Assembly (NCBI RefSeq): GCF_000711725.1 | Contig: NZ_JONP01000023.1 | Span: forward strand, 1-64,000 | Length of the DNA: 64,000 nucleotides | Origin: Roseomonas aerilata DSM 19363 | GTDB taxonomy: Bacteria > Pseudomonadota > Alphaproteobacteria > Acetobacterales > Acetobacteraceae | Reading direction: 5' to 3' | In this document: one piece after another, positions 51,254 to 59,730 of the stretch | Numbering within the stretch: position 1 is the stretch's first letter | How the letters are laid out: every line of letters begins with the position of its first letter | Position numbers and translations under genes: made by a program | Notes under the pieces: generated by a model | What the model was told of the DNA's origin: nothing | What the model saw: the letters and a program-made list of their open reading frames with translations, nothing else | Database searches by the model: none

Positions 51254-51970
51254 CTACGGGCTGCCGACAAAGGTAATGCCAAGCCTGTCCGCCACCCGCC
51301 GTGCCGTGGCCTCGCGCCGCGCGGTGATCCCCTTCACGCTCTCCCGCATCGCGGCGAGGACCGCGGGCGGCGCGCTGTCCGGCGTGCCTGCATCGAATGG
51401 CGGCTCCGGTGCGTAGACCATGTGGAGCTGGATGCCTTGCGCCACGGCATCCCCGCGCAGCTCTGCCGCCAGCCGCAGCGCGCCGTCGATGCCCGCGGTA
51501 ACGCCCGCAGCGAAGACCCAATTGCCGTCCACCACCACCCGCTCATCAACGGGGATGGCGCCGAAGCAGGGCAGCAGGTGAAAGGAGGCCCAGTGAGTGG
51601 TTGCCTGCCGGCCCTTCAACAGCCCCGCAGCGCCGCAGACCAGAGCGCCGGTGCAGACGGAGAAGATGCTCTGCGCGCCTTCGGCCTGGCGGCGGATCCA
51701 GCCCAGCACCTCTTCGTCCTCCATCAGCGCCTCCTGTCCGAAGCCGCCGGGGATGTGCAGCACGTCGAGCTGCGGCGCATCGGCGATCGCGGCGTCGGGG
51801 CTGATGCGCAGCCCCTTCACATCGCGGATCATCCCGTCGGTCTTGCCGTAGAGCCGGTAAGTGGAGTTTGGGATGCGCGCCAGGACCTCGAAGGGGCCGG
51901 TCAGGTCAATCTGGTCGATGCCGTCGAAGATCAGCGAGCCGATGTTGAGGTGGCGGTCGGGGTCGATCAT
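51254..51970 (-). CDS. DJ-1/PfpI-family protein, isonitrile-hydratase-like
   Basis: A 238-aa DJ-1/PfpI-fold protein. The nucleophile elbow is SVCTGALVCGAAGLLKGRQATTHW, with Cys then Thr as in isonitrile hydratase (InhA); DQIDLTGPFEVLAR near the N-terminus holds the acidic partner. The length is close to InhA. It starts at ATG 51970 in an ATGA overlap with the GlxA-like regulator. Given the nitrilase and aldoxime genes 6 kb away, hydration of an isonitrile to a formamide is attractive, but many family members have other or unknown roles. Confidence 0.82.
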   Translation of the reverse strand: MIDPDRHLNIGSLIFDGIDQIDLTGPFEVLARIPNSTYRLYGKTDGMIRDVKGLRISPDAAIADAPQLDVLHIPGGFGQEALMEDEEVLGWIRRQAEGAQSIFSVCTGALVCGAAGLLKGRQATTHWASFHLLPCFGAIPVDERVVVDGNWVFAAGVTAGIDGALRLAAELRGDAVAQGIQLHMVYAPEPPFDAGTPDSAPPAVLAAMRESVKGITARREATARRVADRLGITFVGSP

Positions 51971-53025
51971 GCGTGGAGGTCCATGGCAGGGGTTGCGCCG
52001 CGCGCGGAGGCGCGGCGGAAGCGATCCCGGTAGTCGCCCGGCGAGGCGCCGAGCTGACGGATGAAGGCGCGGCGCATCGTCTCCTCCGTGCCGAAGCCGC
52101 AGCTCTCGACCACGGCGGCCAGCCCCCCCTGCCCAGCCTCCAGACGTTGTCGGGCCGCCTCCACGCGCAGGCGCTCGAGGAAGCGGGCCGGCGTGAGGCT
52201 GGTCTCCTCCCGGAAGACGCGGGCGAACTGCCGGGGACTGAGGCAGGCGCGCTCGGCCATCGCCTCGACCGAGAGGGGGCGGTGCAGGTTGCCGGGAAGC
52301 CAAGCCATCAGCGCGTGCAGCCGCGACCCGCCCTGGCTCTGCGCGGCCAGGACGTTGCTGAACTGCTTCTGGTCGCCGGGACGGCGGAGGAACAGCACCA
52401 GCTCCCGCGCGACGGCTAGTGCCAGCGCGTGGCCGTGATCCTCCTCGACCAGAGCCAGCACGAGGTCCATGCCCGCCGTGACCCCGGCCGAGGTCCAGAG
52501 AGGGCCGTCGCGGATGAAGATCGGCTCGGGGTCGACCTCCAGGCCGGGATGGCGCCGCGACAACTCGTCGCAGTAGCGCCAGTGGGTGGTCACGCGCCGC
52601 CCTTCGAGCAATCCGGCTGCGGCGAGGATGAAGGTTCCCGTGCAGACGCCGACGAGGCGCTCCGCCCGTGCCGCCAGGTGCTGCACCATCCCTTGCAGTC
52701 GCCGGTCCTCCGCGCGTTCCCGAGCACCCTCTCCGCCGATCACGATCAGCGTATCGAGCGTCTCCAAGCCGAGCAGCGTGGCCTCGCTCGCCATGGGCTC
52801 GAAGGCGAGCCCGGCCGAGGTCTGCGCGAGACCCGGCGCGGCCACCACATGGTAGGTGGCGTCGTAGAGCGGCGTGGGCTCTGACGTCCCGCGCCCCGTC
52901 GCGTGCAGCCGGCCGGCCTGTGCCAGCACCTCGGCAGGGCCGGCCAGGTCCAGCAACTGCACCGGGGCCGCGCCGAGGATAACGACGCGGCGAGGGGTGG
53001 GATGGGCGCTCTCCATGTCGGCCAT
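51967..53025 (-). CDS. GlxA-like AraC-family regulator with DJ-1 domain
   Basis: A 352-aa regulator. The N-terminal DJ-1/PfpI-like domain (VVILGAAPVQLLDLAGPAEVL, LVGVCTGTFILAAAGLLEGRRVTTHW) is followed by an AraC-type double helix-turn-helix at about 240-335 (AERACLSPRQFARVFREETSLTPARFLERLRVEAARQ, and CGFGTEETMRRAFIRQLGASPGDYRDRF). ATG at 53025 with GGGGGG seven bases upstream was chosen over ATG 53016. It is coupled to the isonitrile-hydratase-like gene and divergent from the SDR at 53182, and probably controls both. Confidence 0.9.
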   Translation of the reverse strand: MADMESAHPTPRRVVILGAAPVQLLDLAGPAEVLAQAGRLHATGRGTSEPTPLYDATYHVVAAPGLAQTSAGLAFEPMASEATLLGLETLDTLIVIGGEGARERAEDRRLQGMVQHLAARAERLVGVCTGTFILAAAGLLEGRRVTTHWRYCDELSRRHPGLEVDPEPIFIRDGPLWTSAGVTAGMDLVLALVEEDHGHALALAVARELVLFLRRPGDQKQFSNVLAAQSQGGSRLHALMAWLPGNLHRPLSVEAMAERACLSPRQFARVFREETSLTPARFLERLRVEAARQRLEAGQGGLAAVVESCGFGTEETMRRAFIRQLGASPGDYRDRFRRASARGATPAMDLHA

Positions 53026-53074
53026 GCTGCTACCCCCCAAGCATGGCAGCAATGCCATTCTACCCACAGATCCT

Positions 53075-53121
53075 GTCATTGCGGCCATGGCAGAAGCCGT
53101 GGGGACAACGTCATTGCGGCC
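53075..53121 (+). promoter_or_regulatory. Direct repeats GTCATTGCGGCC, candidate AraC sites
   Basis: GTCATTGCGGCC occurs at 53075-53086 and at 53110-53121, identical over twelve bases and 35 bases apart, in the divergent gap between the GlxA-like gene and the SDR gene. AraC-type activators bind direct repeats, so these are reasonable sites. Confidence 0.5.
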
Positions 53122-53181
53122 GACTACGGCCCGGAGCAGATATTGCCTTGCCTCACTACGTTGATTCTCAAGGAGGGCTTG

Positions 53182-53895
53182 ATGGCCATGTTGCAAGGGA
53201 AGTCCGCCCTGGTGCTCGGCGGCAGCCGCGGGATCGGGGCAGCTATCGTCCGGCGCTTCGCGGCCGAGGGGGCGGCGGTGACCTTCACGTATGCTGGGTC
53301 ACGCGAGGCGGCGGAGCAGGTGGCGGCGGAAACGGGTGCCACGGCGGTCGTGACGGACAGCGCCGACCGGGACGCCGTGATCGGGCGGGTGCGGGACAGC
53401 GGGCCGCTCGACCTGCTGGTGGTGAATGCAGGGGTTGGCGCCTTCGGCGATCCTCTGGAGGCGGACCCGGACGCGGTGGACCGGCTGATCCGCATCAATG
53501 TGAATGCGCCCTATCACGCGGCGGTGGAGGCGGCGCGGCGGATGCCCGACGGCGGGCGCATCATCGTGATCGGCTCTGTTAACGGCGACCGGATTCCCTT
53601 CCCGGGCCTGTCAGCCTACGCGATGAGCAAGTCGGCGCTGCAGGGGATGGCGCGGGGGATGGCTCGGGACTTCGGGCCACGCGGGATCACGGTGAACGTC
53701 GTGCAGCCCGGGCCCGTCGACACGGACATGAACCCGGCGAACGGGCCGATGAAGGACATCCAGCACGCCGTGCTGGCCATCAAGCGCCACGGGCGGCCGG
53801 AGGAGGTGGCGGGCATGGTCGCCTGGCTTGCGGGACCAGAGGCGAGCTTCGTGACCGGGGCGATGCACACGATCGACGGCGGTTTCGGCGCCTGA
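53182..53895 (+). CDS. Short-chain dehydrogenase/reductase (SDR)
   Basis: A 237-aa classical SDR. Cofactor motif ALVLGGSRGIGAAIV, NAG motif LLVVNAGVGAFG, catalytic Ser in IIVIGSVNGDR, and YAMSK with the catalytic Tyr and Lys; the C-terminus ends IDGGFGA. ATG at 53182 has AGGAGG upstream; the longer frame to 52903 lies over the divergent gene. It oxidises or reduces an alcohol or ketone with NAD(P)(H); the substrate is unknown. It is probably controlled by the divergent GlxA-like regulator. Confidence 0.92.
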   Translation: MAMLQGKSALVLGGSRGIGAAIVRRFAAEGAAVTFTYAGSREAAEQVAAETGATAVVTDSADRDAVIGRVRDSGPLDLLVVNAGVGAFGDPLEADPDAVDRLIRINVNAPYHAAVEAARRMPDGGRIIVIGSVNGDRIPFPGLSAYAMSKSALQGMARGMARDFGPRGITVNVVQPGPVDTDMNPANGPMKDIQHAVLAIKRHGRPEEVAGMVAWLAGPEASFVTGAMHTIDGGFGA

Positions 53896-53993
53896 TCGTG
53901 CAGCACGCGGGTCGGCTGGGACACCGGCTGCCCCGGCCGGTTTCCCTTAGCTCAATTCAGCACCGCAAGACCTTGCATCGCCGTCAGGCAACC

Positions 53994-54102
53994 CACGGTC
54001 GGCATTGGCCTTGAACGGCAAGCTGCGCTCTCCTGGAGAATGACGGGTCGTCACCCCCTCAAGATTCTAACCTGCCCAGACCGCCAAGCCGACCCGTGCA
54101 AC
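53994..54102 (-). pseudogene. IS5-family element end fragment
   Basis: The minus strand keeps only the terminal repeat (CCCGTGCAAC ending 54102), the leader with its AGGAG and the first ten codons (LPFKANADRG, TTG start) of the transposase. The rest is missing. It lies just upstream of the DUF2946-like gene and may have displaced that operon's promoter. Confidence 0.75.
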
Positions 54103-54153
54103 ACACTCGCCTCCGGGGTGACGCGGGCGTTACAACCCGCTACAGGGCTTTTC

Positions 54154-54522
54154 ATGCGTCGCCACCCGAGAGGCCTTGTTCGCCTCCTCGCCTGCCTGCT
54201 GCTGCTGCAGTGGGCCGGAGCCGTGTTGCCGCACGCCCGTGCCATGGCGCAGCTTGCTTCGGCCCAGCTAGTCGAGCTCTGCACTCACGAGGGAACCCGC
54301 CAGACCCTGGTCGGCGATGACGGGCAGCCGATCAAGGCGAGCCAAGCCGTCGACTGCTGCACTCTGTGCTTTGGTCCGGCCGCCCTCCCGGTCGCCGAGC
54401 CCTACGCCGTGCCACTGCCCGTGGCCTATGTGCTGGTGGCCGAGCATTTCGGACGGGAGGGGCTGCCCTCCAGCCCGCCGCGTGCCCCGCCCCAGCAACC
54501 CAGGGCCCCACCTTCCACCTGA
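54154..54522 (+). CDS. DUF2946-like small exported protein
   Basis: A 122-aa protein. MRRHPRGLVRLLACLLLLQWAGAVLPHARA is a signal peptide or membrane anchor; ELCTHEG and DCCTLCFG form a cysteine- and histidine-bearing pattern like that of DUF2946, and a proline-rich tail ends the protein. ATG 54154 gives the natural signal peptide; the frame upstream is IS-derived. Such proteins often accompany TonB receptors and PepSY proteins in metal uptake loci, as here, so a role in iron or copper handling is probable but not shown. Confidence 0.75.
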   Translation: MRRHPRGLVRLLACLLLLQWAGAVLPHARAMAQLASAQLVELCTHEGTRQTLVGDDGQPIKASQAVDCCTLCFGPAALPVAEPYAVPLPVAYVLVAEHFGREGLPSSPPRAPPQQPRAPPST

Positions 54523-54617
54523 CACCGGCTCCTCGCCGGGCGAGGCCCACTGGGCCGCGCCCGGTCTTGTCGCGCATGCTGAGCATGCCGCCTCACCGCT
54601 GTTCAGGAACGCGCACC

Positions 54618-56885
54618 ATGCGCCTTACCATCTCCTTTCCGCATACGATGCGCGACATCCATCACATCGCGCCCGCCCCTGCTTCGCGGGCTCCATTACC
54701 CCACGTCATAACCATCGGCCTCGGCTGCGTCCTCCTTGCCTCCACCGGCCTGACAGGGCCGGCCCTTGCTCAGGACGAGCCCGTTCAGGTGCCGGAGGTT
54801 CGGGTCCAGGCTGGAGCCTTCGGGACCGGCGCGGCGGCCGCGGCAGCCCGCCTCAACCAGCCGACGCAGACGGGGAGCCTCCTCGGCCTGACCCCGGCCG
54901 AGACCCCGGCCACCGTCGACGTCATCACCCAGGAGGAGATGCAGGAGCGCGGCCTGCGCGACCTCACCGAGGTCTACAACGCCGCTCCCGGCGTCCGCGC
55001 CGGCAACATCCCGGGCTCTCCGGCTGCGGCCAACGTCCGCGGCCTGCCCCGGACCGCGGTGGGATACCTGCTGGACGGCGCCCGGTCGGTCGACCCCAGC
55101 ATCGTGTCGCGCGACTACGACAGCTTCGCCTTCGAGCGGGTGGAGTTCATCAAAGGGCCGGCTTCCGTCGTGAACGGCACCGGCTCACTCGCCGGCACCA
55201 TCAACCTCGTAACGCGCCAGCCCGTCATCGGGGCCAACTTCTACGAGGGGCTGCTGGGTTATGGCAGCTTCAACGACTTCCGCAGCGGTGCGGGGTTCAA
55301 CCACTCCTTCGGGAACTGGGGCGCGGTCCGCTCGGCCTTCAGCTACTCCACGTCAGACGGCTACGTGGACGACACGGATGCCCGCCGCATCTCCTTCACC
55401 ACTGCCTTCACGGCCCGCGCGACGGACCAGCTGACGCTGGACACCTCCTTTGCCTACTTCCGGGACGATTTCGGCACCCCCTACCAGGGCCAGACCACCG
55501 TGCCGCGCGCTTTTGCACGGGACCCAAGCGGCGCGGTCACCGCGCCAAACGGCTACGTCATAGACCGGGCGACCCGCAGCCGGAACTACAACGTCGAGAA
55601 CGGGGTCCAGCGCTCCGACGCCTTCCTGCTCCGCCAGAACGCTCGCTACCGCCTTTCCGCCGAGTGGACCTTCTCGAACGAGTTTTCCTACTACAGCTCC
55701 GACCGCCGCTGGGCGAACTCGGAGGACTACACCTTCAACGCGCGGACCAACCTCCTGGACCGCAGCTCGACCCTCATCACGCACGATCAGCAATTCGTCT
55801 CGGACCGGATTGCGGCCGCCTATGACGGGACGATCAGCGGCCTCAGGAACCGCTTCACCGGCGGCTACGAGTTCCTCCACACCGACCTCGTTTCGCAGCG
55901 ACGGTTCGGCAGCGTCGCCTCCGTCGATCCGTTCAACCCGGTTCGCGGCGTCTTCCCCGCCGACACGAGGGCTAACTTCTCGACGCGACAGAACTTCGAC
56001 AGCACGGTCAGCTCCCACGCGGTCTTCGCCGAGAACGCGCTCAATATTACCCCCTCCTGGCTCGTGCTCGGCGGGCTTCGCTACGAGGGGCTCGACCTGG
56101 ACCGGCGGGTGGACGACCTGAACAGCGGCGCGACCTCCCGCTTCGCCCGCCACTTCGACAGCATCTCCTGGCGCCTGGGCACGACCTACGAGGTGCAGCC
56201 GGGGCTCACCCTCTTCGCGCAGTACACCCGGGCGACCGTGCCCATCACCACCCTCCTGCTCAGCAACACGGCGAATGCCCGCTTCGACCTCTCCTCCGGC
56301 GACGCCTACGAGGTCGGGGCCAAGGCGGCGATCCTGGACAACCGGGCCGTCGTGACCGCCTCGCTCTACCAGGTCGAGCAGGACGACATCCTGACCCGCG
56401 ACCCTGTGCAGCCCTCGCTCACCCGCCAGGGCGGCAGCCTGCGTAGCCGTGGCGCGGAACTGGATGCCTCGGTGGACATCACCCCGCAATGGAAGCTCGG
56501 CGGCAACGTCGCGCTCCAGCGGGTGGAGTACACGGAGCTGCGGGACGCGGCCGGGCGCGACCTGTCCGGCCGGCGACCGCCGAACTCGGCCAACTTCCTC
56601 CTCAATGCCTATACGAGCTACCGCCTGGCCGACATTCCCCTCAGCTTCGGGGCGGCGGTTCGGCACGTCGGCTCCAGCTACACGGACGATGCCAACACCA
56701 CGAAGCTGAACCCCTACACGCTGCTCGACGCCTTCATGGCCTACGAGGTCGGCGGCGGCACGGTGACGCTGCGGGGCCGGAACCTGACGAACGCCTTCTA
56801 CGCGCAATGGTCGGGTTACGGCGCGCAGCAGATCTACCTGGGCGCCCCGCTCAGCGTGGACCTGACCTACAGCATCCGGTTCTGA
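54618..56885 (+). CDS. TonB-dependent siderophore receptor
   Basis: A 755-aa outer-membrane receptor. After a signal around GLGCVLLASTGLTGPALAQ come the plug domain (VDVITQEEMQERGLRDLTEVYNAAPGVR, YLLDGARS, ERVEFIKGPASVVNGTGSLAGTINLVTRQP) and a 22-strand-type barrel ending in SIRF with the C-terminal aromatic residue. GPASVVNGTGSLAGTIN is typical of the siderophore (FhuA/FecA-like) group. The start is taken as ATG 54618; ATG 54648 is an alternative. It is followed after 13 bases by the PepSY gene, which often reduces or releases the imported ferric siderophore. Confidence 0.92.
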   Translation: MRLTISFPHTMRDIHHIAPAPASRAPLPHVITIGLGCVLLASTGLTGPALAQDEPVQVPEVRVQAGAFGTGAAAAAARLNQPTQTGSLLGLTPAETPATVDVITQEEMQERGLRDLTEVYNAAPGVRAGNIPGSPAAANVRGLPRTAVGYLLDGARSVDPSIVSRDYDSFAFERVEFIKGPASVVNGTGSLAGTINLVTRQPVIGANFYEGLLGYGSFNDFRSGAGFNHSFGNWGAVRSAFSYSTSDGYVDDTDARRISFTTAFTARATDQLTLDTSFAYFRDDFGTPYQGQTTVPRAFARDPSGAVTAPNGYVIDRATRSRNYNVENGVQRSDAFLLRQNARYRLSAEWTFSNEFSYYSSDRRWANSEDYTFNARTNLLDRSSTLITHDQQFVSDRIAAAYDGTISGLRNRFTGGYEFLHTDLVSQRRFGSVASVDPFNPVRGVFPADTRANFSTRQNFDSTVSSHAVFAENALNITPSWLVLGGLRYEGLDLDRRVDDLNSGATSRFARHFDSISWRLGTTYEVQPGLTLFAQYTRATVPITTLLLSNTANARFDLSSGDAYEVGAKAAILDNRAVVTASLYQVEQDDILTRDPVQPSLTRQGGSLRSRGAELDASVDITPQWKLGGNVALQRVEYTELRDAAGRDLSGRRPPNSANFLLNAYTSYRLADIPLSFGAAVRHVGSSYTDDANTTKLNPYTLLDAFMAYEVGGGTVTLRGRNLTNAFYAQWSGYGAQQIYLGAPLSVDLTYSIRF

Positions 56886-56898
56886 GGAAGGGCGCACG

Positions 56899-58296
56899 GT
56901 GGCTACATCCCCTCGCTCCCTCTACGGCACGATTTGGCGCTGGCACTTCTATGCCGGGCTCCTGGTCGCGCCCTTACTGGTCATCCTGTCCCTAACGGGG
57001 ACGGTCTACCTGTTCGAACGGGAGATCAACGACGCCCTTCAGCCGCAATTGCGCGTCGCCGCCTCCTCAGCCGAAATCGTCACGCCGGGCGGCATGACGG
57101 CGGCGGTTGAGGCGGCCTTCCCGGGTGGGCGGGTCACACGCATCGACCTGCCGGAGGAGCCGGGCCGCACGGCGCAGCTCTTCCTCTCAACCGCAGAGGG
57201 GGAAGCGTTGCGGGTCTTCGTCGATCCTTCCTCTGGGCGGGTGCTGGGCTCTCATGTCTATGAGGGCACGCTCGTCGGCTTTGCTGACCGCATGCACGGC
57301 TCGTTGCTGCTCGGCGACTTCGGTGACGCCGTCGTCGAGCTGGCAGCCTCCTGGACCCTGATCTTGGTCCTGACCGGCTTTTATCTCTGGTGGCCGCGGG
57401 GCGGGCGTATGGAGGGGAAGTGGTTCCCTCGCCTGCGGGCACGCCGCAGGCCGCTTTGGCGAGACTTCCACCAAGTGGTCGGGCTCTACACGGGCGCGCT
57501 GATTGTCTTCCTCGTCATTACCGGTCTGCCCTGGGCGACGCTCTGGGGCGGGAAGGTGCTGTCGCCGATCAGCAACGCGGTCGGCCTTGGCTACCCGGAG
57601 AGCTCCCGGCGCCCGCTGCAGAGCACGGCCGGTCCGGTCGTAGGCACGATGGCCGACGTGCCCTGGACGCTCCGCCAAGCGCCCGTGCCGGCCTCCGGAG
57701 CTGGAGCGGGGTGCGGGGATGCTCACGCCTCGCACCACCACGAGGGCGGGTCAGCCTGTTCAGCCGCTTCGGCGGTTTCCCTCGACAGGGCTGTGCGGAT
57801 CATGGCCGACGCCGGAATGCCGGGCGGCTACCGCCTCAGCCTGCCGCGCGGTGAGAGGGGGGTCTACATGGCCGTCGCCTATCCCCGCCAGCCGGAGGGG
57901 CAGCGGACGGTCCAGGTTGACCAGTACTCGGGCGAGATCCTGGGGGACGTTCGCTTCAGCGATTATGGCGCCGTCGCGAAAGCCGTCGAACTGGGTGTCG
58001 CCCTCCACATGGGCCGGTACTTCGGCCTGGCGAACCAGCTGCTGATGCTGCTGCCTTGCATCGGCATCCTCGTGCTCGTGACCACGGGCACAGTCATGTG
58101 GTGGAAGCGGCGGCCCAACGGCGAGCTTGCCGCGCCTCCGCGGGTCGCACGTCCAATTCCGACCGGACTGCTGGCCATCATCGTTGGGCTGGGCGTCCTC
58201 TTCCCGCTGGCCGGGGTGTCGATGCTCATCATCGCGACGGTGGATGCGGCACTGGGGATTGGACGCAAATGGCTGAGACCAACCGTTGAGCCCTGA
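56899..58296 (+). CDS. PepSY-domain iron-regulated membrane protein (PiuB-like)
   Basis: A 465-aa inner-membrane protein with four likely membrane segments: YAGLLVAPLLVILSLTGTVYL (19-39), ELAASWTLILVLTGFYLWW (about 148-166), LIVFLVITGLPWATLW (about 198-213), and a C-terminal pair (LLMLLPCIGILVLVTTGTVMWW; LLAIIVGLGVLFPLAGVSMLI). The first PepSY segment follows the first helix. A His/Cys-rich loop, CGDAHASHHHEGGSAC, at about 272-287 may bind metal. The start is GTG 56899. Members of this family are found with siderophore receptors and act in ferric-siderophore reduction. Confidence 0.9.
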   Translation: MATSPRSLYGTIWRWHFYAGLLVAPLLVILSLTGTVYLFEREINDALQPQLRVAASSAEIVTPGGMTAAVEAAFPGGRVTRIDLPEEPGRTAQLFLSTAEGEALRVFVDPSSGRVLGSHVYEGTLVGFADRMHGSLLLGDFGDAVVELAASWTLILVLTGFYLWWPRGGRMEGKWFPRLRARRRPLWRDFHQVVGLYTGALIVFLVITGLPWATLWGGKVLSPISNAVGLGYPESSRRPLQSTAGPVVGTMADVPWTLRQAPVPASGAGAGCGDAHASHHHEGGSACSAASAVSLDRAVRIMADAGMPGGYRLSLPRGERGVYMAVAYPRQPEGQRTVQVDQYSGEILGDVRFSDYGAVAKAVELGVALHMGRYFGLANQLLMLLPCIGILVLVTTGTVMWWKRRPNGELAAPPRVARPIPTGLLAIIVGLGVLFPLAGVSMLIIATVDAALGIGRKWLRPTVEP

Positions 58297-58595
58297 GCGT
58301 CGAGAGCGGAGTTCGGTTTGTAGAGCACATCCCTGCCAACCGAAATCGCCCGCTTCATCTCCGTCGTGCCACTGCTGCGCTCGCAATCCTCGAAGCAGCG
58401 TAGACGAACTCGCCGTCTAACTCCTGGCGCCAAGTTTGGCGTGAGCGCTGACAGAACCCGTCATCTGCCTCGCCGCCACCGTACTTTTCTGGATCAATGA
58501 GTCCTGACCTAGCCGATGGCGTTCTAAACAAAATCGCCTGGCCATGCCTCCCGAACACTGCGGAGAAGCGCACTCCAGTGTCCAAGGCACTCGGC
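58297..58595. other. Intergenic region with an IS6-like end relic
   Basis: The stretch between the PepSY stop and the convergent GntR stop has no credible gene. At 58437-58458 the sequence GGCGTGAGCGCTGACAGAACC is the inverted terminal repeat of the IS6-like elements, without a transposase. Confidence 0.55.
58437..58458 (-). repeat. Solitary IS6-like terminal repeat relic
   Basis: GCGTGAGCGCTGACAGAACC is the reverse of the GGTTCTGTCAGCGCTCRCGCC end shared by the IS copies at 29558 and 48623. No partner end is nearby. Together with the relic at 1353 it brackets almost the entire window. Confidence 0.6.
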
Positions 58596-59591
58596 TCAGT
58601 CCAACTCACTCAGATAATCCGGCATCGGACGCGCCTCCGGCCTGGCACCCCGATTGAAACGCTGAAGCCATCGTTCGTCAGCGCGACGAAGATGCACTTC
58701 CAACGCTTCGGCTGCATGATATACGCGGCCGTCCAGCAGGAAGCGATAGATTTCCAAATGCTCCCGAAGGGCATCCGCGATTAGGTCCAGCGGGATGTGC
58801 AGCACGGGATCGAACAAGTAGCGGGTCGGCACGAACAGCATCCGCGTGCGGCCGAGGGCGTGGAGAATCTGCTGGTTTGGGCAAAAGGAAAGCGCCCGGA
58901 CGTGCAGGTCATGCTCCGCGATGTCAGTGTCAAAACCCTCCTTCGGGAAACCATCCAACGCGTCCTGCACCGTTGCCGTGGACTGCTCAAGAAGAGCCCT
59001 TGGGAGGTGAGGGGCGGCTTGGAGCAGAGCGCTGGGCTCAAGGAGCCAGCGAAGCTCGTACATCTGGTGGGTAACTTCCGGCGTCACCTGTGGTGCAACC
59101 CATCGCCCAAGGGTGTCCTTGGTGACCAACCCGATGCCGTGCATCCGGGCCAGAACATCCCGCACGACGGTACGACTGACCCCGAAATTCTCGGCCACAC
59201 GCTCCTCAACGATGCGGACCGTCGAAGAGATCGTTGCAACGCAAAGCGCCTGCTCAAGCTGTGAGTACATGCGCTCCCAATGTGGGAGGGACGGAATTTT
59301 GACAGCGTCCAGCACCGCTGGCCGCGCAGCGCCGGCTGCAGCTTCCCCCGCGACCTCATAGCCCCGACCCTGGCGCTCGCGGATCAGTCCCTGAGAGCAA
59401 AGCAGCCGCAACGCACCGCGGGCCGGCGTGCGGCTGATCCCGAACGCCTTGACGATCTGGGCCTCCAGGAGCTGAGCCCCGGGAGCCAAGCGACCATCCG
59501 CAATCATTTCCCGAAGAAGGGCAAAAGCCTTGCCCTGCAGCGAGTGGCTGTCCTCCGGCACGTCTCGGCCCTTCTCAGCCTCACTCATCAC
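58596..59591 (-). CDS. GntR/FCD regulator with two winged-helix domains
   Basis: A 331-aa regulator, about 80 residues longer than an ordinary FCD-GntR protein. It has two DNA-binding domains in tandem: LLREMIADGRLAPGAQLLEAQIVKAFGISRTPARGALRLLCSQGLI at about 25-70, then YSQLEQALCVATISSTVRIVEERVAENFGVSRTVVRDVLARMHGIGLV at about 108-155. The FCD ligand domain follows (HQMYELRWLLEPSALL, EHDLHVRALSF, LREHLEIYRFLL). Both HTHs keep the SRT-x-x-R recognition core. It is divergent from the FAH-headed operon at 59731 and is its likely regulator. Confidence 0.88.
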   Translation of the reverse strand: MMSEAEKGRDVPEDSHSLQGKAFALLREMIADGRLAPGAQLLEAQIVKAFGISRTPARGALRLLCSQGLIRERQGRGYEVAGEAAAGAARPAVLDAVKIPSLPHWERMYSQLEQALCVATISSTVRIVEERVAENFGVSRTVVRDVLARMHGIGLVTKDTLGRWVAPQVTPEVTHQMYELRWLLEPSALLQAAPHLPRALLEQSTATVQDALDGFPKEGFDTDIAEHDLHVRALSFCPNQQILHALGRTRMLFVPTRYLFDPVLHIPLDLIADALREHLEIYRFLLDGRVYHAAEALEVHLRRADERWLQRFNRGARPEARPMPDYLSELD

Positions 59592-59730
59592 TGGGTCCCC
59601 ATACCGGGATTCTGACTGTTGACATGCCCGATCTGTCGCCTATCCTGCAAACGTCCTTCGCACACACCGTACATTGCACAGCTCAGAATGAGCGGCCCGG
59701 ACGTTAAGGCGTCTAGGAACTAAGGGGGGG

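Noticed and set aside
55353-56897. Minus-strand open frame of 514 codons opposite the TonB receptor
   Set aside because: Valine/glycine/arginine-rich antisense frame typical of high-GC coding DNA; the TonB receptor on the plus strand has clear plug and barrel motifs.
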